21,541 nt of DNA from JBJFCE01 sp964437825 (GTDB lineage: Bacteria > Bacillota > Clostridia > Lachnospirales > Lachnospiraceae), in assembly GCA_964437825.1 (NCBI GenBank), contig CAYTIH010000042.1, positions 1 to 21,541 of the forward strand. The letters are read 5' to 3'. The position numbers and the translations under genes were made by a program. Of this stretch, positions 13,486 through 21,541 are shown in pieces. A model generated the notes under the pieces. That model did not search any database. It was not told the origin of the DNA and saw only the letters and a list, made by a program, of their open reading frames with translations. The stretch's first letter is position 1. Every line of letters starts with the position of its first letter.

Positions 13486-15591
13486 TTATTTTCCGTCCTG
13501 CTTTTTGTAAAATTCCGCTGCTTCGTCAAACTTCTGATACAGATATCCTTGATTCTTCAGCGTCTTTACATAATCCGTTCTTCTGGTCACAAATCCCGAC
13601 AGCTTATCCATATATTCTCTTTCCGTAATACTGCCGTCCGCAACCCCCGTTAATCCCTTTTCCCAGCTTGCCGTAAGCGCAGGGTCCAGCAAAGACTTCA
13701 TGGAGCTGTCCACAACATCATACACCATTTCTCCAAGCAGGGTCGGCGTAATGATCTGCGTTTTTTTATTCAGATTTAAATATTTGATGTGAAAAAGCTT
13801 TTTCAGGATTTCGGCACGGGTTGCGCTGGTTCCGATCCCGCTTCCCTTAATCTGTGCCCTCAGATCATCATCCTCAATAAACTGCCCTGCATTTTCCATC
13901 GTTAAAATCATGGAACCGGAATTATATCGTTTCGGCGGTGAGGTTTCACCCTCCTTTACAGAATAATCCTTCTTTTCTATCGCATCGCCTTTTTTCAAAG
14001 CGGACAGCACCTGCAAAAACTGTGCGTCGCACTTCATGTCTTCTTCCGTGCCTTCCCCGCCGGACAACTCTGATTCGGATTCGCTTTCTCTGTCTTTTGT
14101 ACTGTTTTGATCTGCGCCCTGTCCGCCTTCCTTTTTCTCCTCTTTTTTGGCAAAGGAGAATTTGGAAACCGCAAGATATCCCTCCTGCATCAGTACCTTG
14201 AAATTAGAAAAAAAGCACTCTCTGTCAGTCCTAACGATAAGCGCTACCTTTTCATACACTGCGGCAGGATAAAAAATGCTTAAAAAGCGCCGTACCACAA
14301 TCTCATAAATCTTCGATGCGGTCGGATTTAACGAGGACAATGCCGAAAGCCCCTGACCGGTCGGAATAATGGCGTAGTGATCTGTGATCTGCTTGTCATT
14401 GACATATCTGGTTTTGGCAATCGTCCTATAGCTTCCGCTTTCCAAAATATCCTTTGCGTAATTTCCCGTACGGCCTTCCTGCAGCGCGTAGGAAATCTTT
14501 CCATAAGAAACAAGTCCTCTGATATTTTTATCAATTTCCTTTGCAACGGCACTGGAAAGCACTCTCGCATCCGTTCTCGGATAAGTCAAAAGCTTCTTTT
14601 CATACATTTCCTGGATATAGGCAAGGGTTTCATCGGGACTTATCTTAAACAATTTGGAGCAGTCATTTTGCAGCTCTGCCAGATTATACAAAAGCGGCGG
14701 ATTTTTATTTTCCTTCTTACGCTCAATTTTCTCGACCACAGGTTTTTCACATACGGACACCCGGCTGATCAGCTGCTCAGCATCCTTTTTTTCCTTAAAC
14801 CCGTTCTCTTTATAGAGCAGGGGCGAATCCTCGTAGGCAGATTCCTTGGTAACACGCCATTCTCCCTCAAATGTCTTTCCGCCTAGCAAAAAGGAAGCAA
14901 GCACGCGGTAAAAGGGCGTCTTTACAAAGCTTCTGATTTCACGCTCTCTTTTGACCACCATACCAAGAACACAGGTCATAACCCGCCCTACAGATATGAC
15001 ACCATTGTCAGATTTTAAATAATTTTTAAGCTGATTGCCGTATTTTAAGGTCAGAACTCTGGAAAAATTAATTCCCATCAGGTAATCTTCCTTCGCCCGC
15101 AGATAAGCAGCCGAACAAAGATTATCGTACTCTGACAAATCCTTCGCTTCTCTGATCCCGCGCAGGATCTCTTCTTCCGTCTGGGAGTCAATCCAGACGC
15201 GTTTTCGCTCTTTTCCCGCCACATGCGCCTGATTTTCAACCAAGCGGTAAATATATTCTCCCTCACGCCCCGAGTCCGTGCAGACATAAATCGTGGATAC
15301 GTCCTCCCGGGTCAAAAGACCGCTTACGATCCGGTACTGCTTGGCAACGTTTTCAATAACCTGGTACTTAAAAACGTCCGGAATAAACGGAATCGTATCA
15401 AGACTCCAGCGTTTCAGTTTTTCATCATATGCATCCGGATAGCTCATCGTAACCAAATGTCCTATGCACCAGGTCACAATCATATCCTGTGACTCAATAT
15501 AGCCGTCCCTGTTTTGCCCCTGCACCTTGAGCGCCTTGGCAAATTCTTTTGCCACACTGGGCTTTTCGGCAATAAATAATCTTTTTCCCAT
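13486..15591 (-). CDS. topB: DNA topoisomerase III (type IA)
   Basis: A type IA topoisomerase that passes single strands to relax or decatenate DNA. The Toprim domain begins LFIAEKPSVAKEFAK, with the catalytic Glu in AEKP and the acidic motif CTDSGREGEY near 105-113. The active-site Tyr is residue 337 in LLTYPRTDARVL. The segment SGIGTSATRAEI closes the core. About 701 residues fits TopB. Between about 482 and 520 there is a highly charged insert (KKEEKKEGGQ, then ESESESELSGGEG) that is probably disordered. The ATG at 15589-15591 follows a GTG directly, which is an alternative start one codon earlier. The ATPase gene stops only 4 bp upstream (TAATGTGATG), so translation is likely coupled. This may be a chromosomal or an old mobile-element TopB; nothing nearby favours the latter. 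Confidence 0.93.
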   Translation of the reverse strand: MGKRLFIAEKPSVAKEFAKALKVQGQNRDGYIESQDMIVTWCIGHLVTMSYPDAYDEKLKRWSLDTIPFIPDVFKYQVIENVAKQYRIVSGLLTREDVSTIYVCTDSGREGEYIYRLVENQAHVAGKERKRVWIDSQTEEEILRGIREAKDLSEYDNLCSAAYLRAKEDYLMGINFSRVLTLKYGNQLKNYLKSDNGVISVGRVMTCVLGMVVKREREIRSFVKTPFYRVLASFLLGGKTFEGEWRVTKESAYEDSPLLYKENGFKEKKDAEQLISRVSVCEKPVVEKIERKKENKNPPLLYNLAELQNDCSKLFKISPDETLAYIQEMYEKKLLTYPRTDARVLSSAVAKEIDKNIRGLVSYGKISYALQEGRTGNYAKDILESGSYRTIAKTRYVNDKQITDHYAIIPTGQGLSALSSLNPTASKIYEIVVRRFLSIFYPAAVYEKVALIVRTDRECFFSNFKVLMQEGYLAVSKFSFAKKEEKKEGGQGADQNSTKDRESESESELSGGEGTEEDMKCDAQFLQVLSALKKGDAIEKKDYSVKEGETSPPKRYNSGSMILTMENAGQFIEDDDLRAQIKGSGIGTSATRAEILKKLFHIKYLNLNKKTQIITPTLLGEMVYDVVDSSMKSLLDPALTASWEKGLTGVADGSITEREYMDKLSGFVTRRTDYVKTLKNQGYLYQKFDEAAEFYKKQDGK

Positions 15592-15595
15592 CACA

Positions 15596-16999
15596 TTATT
15601 CCACTATATTCCCAAATACGGATAATATTCTCACATTCATCCGCCCCGCTTTCACATCCCATGACGGATCCGCTTTCTTTTCACTGAAAATGAGCATATT
15701 CCTGCAGGAAAACCCGGTTTTACGGATATAAAAGCAATACCTTTCCAAATCCTGCGCCGTTACGGGCCCCCCTGCATGCTTCGTAAAAGCTATCAGCATA
15801 CTGTCAGCTCCGGCCGTTGTATGTTTCGGTTCGGGTTCCTGTTTTGCAAATGCAATAATCGGAATATTTCCCGATTTTCCTACCCATTCTTCACATTTCC
15901 TGACAGGCACAATTCCCCGAATACGGTTCTCACATAAAAGCTGCGAGATGATTCTGCCGTAGTAAAATTCCAGATAAGCATCCAATTCTGCTTCAATAAA
16001 GGAATGATAAAACTGCTCCGGATCCATAAATTCCAACCGGTTTCTATATGCATAGACGAAGCGATACCAGAAATGGATGATCGGATTTGAAATTCTGTAA
16101 ATGCCCTTCTGGGAATCATCCCGCGGCGAGGCGCCGTAGGAATACACTTTTTCCACCAGATCAAGTTCAATCAGATTTTTCAGATATACGCTGATCTTCG
16201 CCCTTGAAAATCCGGTCTCATGATACAAATCATTCAACTTATAATGCCCCTGAGCAATCATATAGAGAATCGTTGCATACACATTTGGCTCTCTCAGGTT
16301 GTCGGAAATATACCGGATTCCGTAATCATAGAAAATACCTTCCCTGTCAAGATACATCCGCAGGATCATCTCCTTTAATGTATGACAGGAAAGGCTATTC
16401 ATAATCGCGGCCGGACGGCCTCCCATGATTGCATATCGGTAAAAGGTTACTTGCGGACTTTCCTTTGAACACAGACTGCGGATATCGGAATAGGAATATT
16501 CCTTCATTTTCAGCAGTCCCTGAATCCAAGCGGCTGCTTTTCCAAGCCTGCGCCCCATGGAATTTGCAATAAATCCAAGCGATGAGCTGCAAAGAACTAC
16601 CAGAAACTCCTGTTCCGTATAATCCTGATTCATCAGTCTGGTAATCTGCTCCATGAACTGGTCGCCGCCTCTGATCATGTGTTCGAATTCATCAAACATC
16701 AAAATCCGTTTCTGCTTCGTTTCAAAAGCATAGGTCCTGAAAATTTCCTCATAGGACAAATTACGCGCCGGAAACTCCCGTTCCGGAAACATGGCTTTAC
16801 ACAAAAAAGCCGCCTGCTGACGTTCGGATGCCGGCACGGCCTGATAATAAAATGCATACTCATATTTGCTCAAAATCTCAATTAGCAGACTTGTCTTTCC
16901 CAGACCTGCTTCGCCATACAGAATAAGCAGTCCGCTTCCTTTTTTTTCATAGCTGCTGACGATATACCGAAGCATTCTGTTCTTTCCGGAGAAATCCAT
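15596..16999 (-). CDS. Archaeal-type AAA ATPase with winged helix and DUF234-like C-terminus
   Basis: A 467-residue P-loop ATPase with Walker A GEAGLGKT (29-36) and Walker B ILMFDEFE (99-106). A lid region follows, then a winged-helix domain (about 255-290, LNDLYHETGFSRAKISVYL). A DUF234-type C-terminus starts at YRISNPIIHFWYRFVYAYRN. In relatives that end resembles a PD-(D/E)xK nuclease with an acidic residue in a GEIDIVA-like strand and an ECK-like strand. Here those read GNIPIIAFA and LIAFTKHAG, so the nuclease site looks eroded. The start ATG has GAGAGG about ten bases upstream. It is sandwiched between the EAL gene (24 bp) and topB (4 bp). The substrate is unknown. Confidence 0.85.
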   Translation of the reverse strand: MDFSGKNRMLRYIVSSYEKKGSGLLILYGEAGLGKTSLLIEILSKYEYAFYYQAVPASERQQAAFLCKAMFPEREFPARNLSYEEIFRTYAFETKQKRILMFDEFEHMIRGGDQFMEQITRLMNQDYTEQEFLVVLCSSSLGFIANSMGRRLGKAAAWIQGLLKMKEYSYSDIRSLCSKESPQVTFYRYAIMGGRPAAIMNSLSCHTLKEMILRMYLDREGIFYDYGIRYISDNLREPNVYATILYMIAQGHYKLNDLYHETGFSRAKISVYLKNLIELDLVEKVYSYGASPRDDSQKGIYRISNPIIHFWYRFVYAYRNRLEFMDPEQFYHSFIEAELDAYLEFYYGRIISQLLCENRIRGIVPVRKCEEWVGKSGNIPIIAFAKQEPEPKHTTAGADSMLIAFTKHAGGPVTAQDLERYCFYIRKTGFSCRNMLIFSEKKADPSWDVKAGRMNVRILSVFGNIVE

Positions 17000-17023
17000 A
17001 CGAAACCGTACCTCTCTTTATAT

Positions 17024-18745
17024 TTAAAGCTGACGAATTAATATTTCCTCTATTTCCTCTTTGGGCATGGGCTTTCCGAGATAAAATCCCTGAATGTTAT
17101 CACAATGAATATTTTTGAGATATTCATATTGTTCCTCCGTTTCCACACCCTCCGCAACTGTCTCAAATCCCAGCTTTTTCACCATGGAAACAATGGATTC
17201 GGTTATAATCCTTGTAGAATCATCCGTAATTACGGTGTCAATAAAACTCTTGTCTATCTTTAAAGTATCAATCGGAAGTTCCTTCAGGTAAGACAGCGAG
17301 GAATATCCGGTTCCGAAGTCATCCAGAGATACCCGTATTCCGTAATCTCTGAGCATTTTCATTTTAGTTACAACCTCGCTAAAATCCTCGATCAATATAC
17401 TTTCCGTAATTTCCAGTTCGATTTCATTCGGATTTACATGGTATTTCTCTAACAATCCGATCATATTGGAAACAAAATCCGTTCTCTTATACTGGATTGC
17501 TGAAATATTAATGGACATAATAAGATTTACGTCATACTTATCCCGCCAGGATGCATAAATACGCAGCGCTTCTCCGATGACCCAGGAACCGATTGTCACG
17601 ATACTGCCGTTTTTCTCCGCAATCGGAATGAATTCACCCGGACTGATCATCTTGCCGTTTTCATCCTTCCAGCGGATCAGCGCCTCAACCCCTCTGAGCT
17701 TGCCGCTTTCTATATAAAACTGTGGCTGGAAATACAAGGTAAACTGATTGTATAACACAGCGTCTTTCAATTTATTTTCAATTTGAATGGTATGTAAAAA
17801 GTCGTTGATAATAGGCGCGTCAAAATATTGAATTCCGTTTTTGCCGGCAGCTTTAGCCTTAAACATGACAATTTCGGCATTATTAATAAGCTCCAGCGCG
17901 TCCTTGGCACTCTCCGGATATTCCGCCACACCGATGCCGACGGATATGTGCAGTTCTTTTTTTCCGGTTAAGATGAACGGCTTTTCAAGGCGCTGCCGGA
18001 TTTCCTGATTAATCCGTTCCACGCTTCTGTTGCCGCACGGATCATAGATTGCCATACAATAAATATCGCTGTTAATATGCGAAACAATAATGTGATCGCT
18101 CATAAACTCGCCAAGATATTGTCCGAAGACCTGAACAAGCTCATCCCCGACAATGAGCCCCATTCCGTCATTGATCTTTCTGAAATCATCAATATCAATA
18201 AACAGAACCGAGACCACGGAATTTTCCTGTTCCGCCTGTCTGATCCACTCTGACAGCTTTCCGACAAAATGGTTACGATTATAAAGACCGGTCAGGGTAT
18301 CATAGTATGCCAGATAGGACAGCTCGTCATTTTGCAGCTTAAACCTGGTAATGTCTCTGAATTTAATCGCCTTATCCAAAGGTTCTCCCTGCTCATTTAA
18401 GCTTACGCTCAGCTCGCATTCAAACCATTGTTTTTTTCCACGGATCTTACATTCACAGTGGTGCTGTGATTCAAGCATCACATCTGACTGAATCACATGC
18501 AGTAAACGTCCTGCATCCGCTTCCTCCACATAATCGCAGATCCGTCCGATTTCGTCCATTTTCTGAATTTCAAAAGGGAAAAATAAGGACCAATTCCCCA
18601 AAATTTCCACCTGATCATTTTCATAAGAATAATAGAGGTAGGCACAGGATGACATGTCGCATACCATACGATACATTTTTTCACTTTTTGAAAGCTTTTG
18701 GTTCATTGCCGTCAGCAAATCCACTTGGTAACGAAGTTCTTCCAT
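17024..18745 (-). CDS. PAS / degenerate GGDEF / EAL cyclic-di-GMP phosphodiesterase
   Basis: A soluble 573-residue signalling protein with a short N-terminal helix and a PAS-like domain (about 20-135, ending FRDITRFKLQ). A GGDEF-fold domain (145-310) keeps DFRKIND but replaces the catalytic signature by NSDIY (225-229), so it cannot be expected to make c-di-GMP. The EAL domain (325-573) has the full set: E354 (EALIRW), N413, ELEITES (443-449), D475-D476, K496, E532 and Q552 (IQGFYLG). It should therefore hydrolyse c-di-GMP, with the GGDEF fold possibly sensing GTP. The start ATG has AGGAGG nine bases upstream. It lies 37 bp after asd with no terminator in the gap, and ahead of the ATPase and topB. 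Confidence 0.92.
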   Translation of the reverse strand: MEELRYQVDLLTAMNQKLSKSEKMYRMVCDMSSCAYLYYSYENDQVEILGNWSLFFPFEIQKMDEIGRICDYVEEADAGRLLHVIQSDVMLESQHHCECKIRGKKQWFECELSVSLNEQGEPLDKAIKFRDITRFKLQNDELSYLAYYDTLTGLYNRNHFVGKLSEWIRQAEQENSVVSVLFIDIDDFRKINDGMGLIVGDELVQVFGQYLGEFMSDHIIVSHINSDIYCMAIYDPCGNRSVERINQEIRQRLEKPFILTGKKELHISVGIGVAEYPESAKDALELINNAEIVMFKAKAAGKNGIQYFDAPIINDFLHTIQIENKLKDAVLYNQFTLYFQPQFYIESGKLRGVEALIRWKDENGKMISPGEFIPIAEKNGSIVTIGSWVIGEALRIYASWRDKYDVNLIMSINISAIQYKRTDFVSNMIGLLEKYHVNPNEIELEITESILIEDFSEVVTKMKMLRDYGIRVSLDDFGTGYSSLSYLKELPIDTLKIDKSFIDTVITDDSTRIITESIVSMVKKLGFETVAEGVETEEQYEYLKNIHCDNIQGFYLGKPMPKEEIEEILIRQL

Positions 18746-18782
18746 GAATACCCACCTCCTAAAACTCCAAACGTATCTTAAT

Positions 18783-19868
18783 TTATTTCCGTACGAGATA
18801 TCCCTGTGCCTTTAAAAGCTCCGCACATAATACTGCACCGCCAGCTGCGCCGCGGACCGTATTATGGGACAGTCCTACAAATTTCCAATCATAAACAGTA
18901 TCTTCTCTCAAACGGCCAACGGAAATTCCCATGCCGTTTTCAAAATTGACATCCAAAGAAACCTGCGGACGGTTATCTTCTTCCAGATACTGAATAAACT
19001 GCTTCGGTGCACTCGGAAGCTGCAGTCTCTGCGGTTCTCCGCGAAAGCTCACCAGCTTTTCAATCAGCTGCTCTTTGGCCGGCTTCTTATGAAACTTCAC
19101 AAATACGGCTGCGGTATGTCCGTTCAATACGGGCACACGGATACACTGACAGGTAATCACGGGGGAAGCAGCCGGAACGATCACGCCGTCCTTGATTTCA
19201 CCCCAAATACGCAAAGGTTCTTTCTCGCTCTTTTCTTCCTCACCGCCGATATACGGAATGATATTCCCTTCCATTTCAGGCCAGTCCTTAAAGGTTTTGC
19301 CCGCACCGGAAATTGCCTGATAAGTTGTTGCCACCACTTCATAAGGCTCGAATTCCTTCCATGCGGTTAACACAGGTGCATAGCTCTGGATGGAGCAGTT
19401 CGGTTTCACTGCGATAAAGCCTCTGGCAGTGCCCAGACGCTTTTTCTGAAATTCAATTACCTTCATATGTTCCGGATTGATTTCGGGTACAACCATGGGA
19501 ACATCCGGGGTCCATCTATGCGCACTGTTATTGGATACGACAGGGGTCTCGGTTTTTGCATATGCTTCCTCAATGGCCTTGATTTCGTCCTTGGTCATAT
19601 CGACTGCGGAAAAAACGAAATCAACCTCGCCGGCAACCTTCTCCACCTCGTTCACATTCATAACAACAATTTTCTTTACGGCTTCCGGCATGGGAGTGTC
19701 CATTTTCCAGCGACCGCCCACAGCATCCTCATAGGTCTTTCCGGCAGATCTCTCGCTTGCAGCAATTGTGGTCACTTCGAACCAGGGATGATTTTCAAGC
19801 AAAGAGATAAATCTCTGTCCGACCATTCCCGTTCCGCCCAAAATACCGACTTTCAATTTTTCGCTCAT
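18783..19868 (-). CDS. asd: Aspartate-semialdehyde dehydrogenase (archaeal/fungal-type subgroup)
   Basis: It reduces aspartyl phosphate to aspartate semialdehyde with NADPH, the branch point to lysine, threonine, methionine and isoleucine. From the chosen start MSEKLKVGIL (361 residues) the NADP motif GGTGMVGQRF is at 11-20. The nucleophile is C158 in KPNCSIQSY and the acid/base His is H251 in PVLNGHTAAV. Length and motifs suit the archaeal/fungal-like branch. The frame is open upstream to 19940, overlapping argH, but the ATG at 19866-19868 fits the family N-terminus. Ribosome signals are GGAG four bases upstream and AAGGAG thirteen bases upstream. The gap after argH is 46 bp. Its product links to the methionine and isoleucine genes elsewhere in the window. 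Confidence 0.94.
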   Translation of the reverse strand: MSEKLKVGILGGTGMVGQRFISLLENHPWFEVTTIAASERSAGKTYEDAVGGRWKMDTPMPEAVKKIVVMNVNEVEKVAGEVDFVFSAVDMTKDEIKAIEEAYAKTETPVVSNNSAHRWTPDVPMVVPEINPEHMKVIEFQKKRLGTARGFIAVKPNCSIQSYAPVLTAWKEFEPYEVVATTYQAISGAGKTFKDWPEMEGNIIPYIGGEEEKSEKEPLRIWGEIKDGVIVPAASPVITCQCIRVPVLNGHTAAVFVKFHKKPAKEQLIEKLVSFRGEPQRLQLPSAPKQFIQYLEEDNRPQVSLDVNFENGMGISVGRLREDTVYDWKFVGLSHNTVRGAAGGAVLCAELLKAQGYLVRK

Positions 19869-19914
19869 TTTTCTCCATGTACTCCTTTCAAAATACTCCT
19901 CATTGAAATAAATA

Positions 19915-21330
<1,416 letters not shown>

Positions 21331-21360
21331 GTGATTATCCTCCAAAATATATGGTTCCAA

Positions 21361-21388
21361 TCCGCAGTTTCGTTTTCGAATCCGCGGA
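21361..21388 (-). promoter_or_regulatory. Leader hairpin upstream of argH
   Basis: In the argH leader a 7-bp outer stem (TCCGCGG with CTGCGGA, one G-U pair), a single A-A mismatch and a 4-bp inner stem TTCG/CGAA close an AAAA loop. It ends 30 bp before the start codon and 13 bp before the ribosome site, with no U-tract. It may stabilise the message or act in translational control; it is not a terminator. Confidence 0.5.
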
Positions 21389-21410
21389 CAAAAATCAAAC
21401 TTCCGTCAGT

Positions 21411-21440
21411 CTATCTAAGTGACAACTATGTATTAGATAG
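21411..21440. promoter_or_regulatory. Inverted repeat over the argH -10/start region, candidate operator
   Basis: CTATCTAA (21411-21418) and TTAGATAG (21433-21440) are perfect 8-bp inverted arms separated by 14 bp. Their centres are 22 bp (two helical turns) apart. The upstream arm overlaps the -10 box, the usual position for a repressor. The arms do not resemble a standard ARG box, so the binding protein is unknown. Confidence 0.45.
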
Positions 21441-21465
21441 TATCATATTCGTGTTTTTTTTTCAA
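21437..21465 (-). promoter_or_regulatory. Promoter of argH and probably the downstream gene run
   Basis: TTGAAA (21460-21465) and TACTAT (21437-21442) are separated by 17 bp, with an A-tract in the spacer. It is the only promoter-like sequence seen before argH, which has an approximately 100-nt leader. Confidence 0.62.
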
Positions 21466-21525
21466 CAAATTGCGATAAGTTTTGAGTCGGGAGTTTGACA
21501 GCTTAACCACATAAAAATCCCCTCA

Positions 21526-21541
21526 AAGCCTTGACAGGCTT
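21526..21541. other. Small perfect hairpin at the window edge
   Basis: AAGCCT and AGGCTT pair around TGAC at the last 16 bases. On the minus strand it would precede GGGGATTTTTATG about 8 bases later, so it might be the end of an upstream gene's terminator that the window cuts. The related stretch TTGACAGCTT lies about 35 bp inward. Nothing firmer can be said. Confidence 0.3.

Noticed and set aside
17024..18745. The string VGDEL (199-203) taken as the GGDEF active site
   Set aside because: It aligns with the earlier G-x-x-x-GD-x-x-L helix of the domain that follows DFxxIND. The true signature position is NSDIY at 225-229.

Overview
The window reads as chromosomal DNA of an anaerobic, low-to-mid GC Firmicute of class Clostridia, most likely a Lachnospiraceae-type organism. 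This rests on several things: strong AGGAGG-type ribosome binding sites, a Clostridia-style acetolactate synthase, a short cobalamin-dependent methionine synthase without the reactivation domain, an [FeFe]-hydrogenase-like sensor, and a GGGtGRT/NifU-like gene pair. The assignment is inference from protein character, not from a search. All genes but one (a lipoprotein at 8133-8717) lie on the minus strand, so transcription runs from high to low coordinates. No rRNA, tRNA, CRISPR array, insertion sequence or phage gene was seen.

Region 1 (1-6416) is amino-acid biosynthesis. In transcription order it holds a MetH-type methionine synthase, acetolactate synthase large subunit (ilvB), a first small subunit, then a new promoter and structured leader, a second small subunit, and ketol-acid reductoisomerase (ilvC, cut by the window start). 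The methionine synthase promoter carries two overlapping perfect palindromes just upstream of its -35 box.

Region 2 (6431-8132) is a small operon of membrane proteins. It has a zinc-ribbon membrane protein with an internal 36-bp repeat, a decayed second zinc ribbon, and a separate four-helix membrane protein that looks like the membrane half of a paralogue. The operon has a near-consensus promoter and a strong terminator. Region 3 (8133-8764) is a plus-strand lipoprotein that ends in a long bidirectional terminator.

Region 4 (8828-12592) is the most unusual part. A NifU-like scaffold gene and a GGGtGRT-protein gene form a two-gene operon. Downstream is a soluble protein joining ferredoxin clusters, an [FeFe]-hydrogenase-like H-cluster domain, a further Fe-S domain and a chemoreceptor signalling domain. 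Together they suggest an Fe-S or H2/redox sensing module of unknown output.

Region 5 (12781-21541) is a long co-directional run: argH, asd, a PAS/degenerate-GGDEF/EAL phosphodiesterase, an archaeal-type AAA ATPase, topoisomerase III and a solo GlmU-like left-handed beta-helix protein. Gaps are 1-47 bp and no terminator is visible between the genes, so the run may be one transcript starting at the argH promoter. An inverted repeat overlaps that promoter's -10 region, and a hairpin lies in the argH leader.
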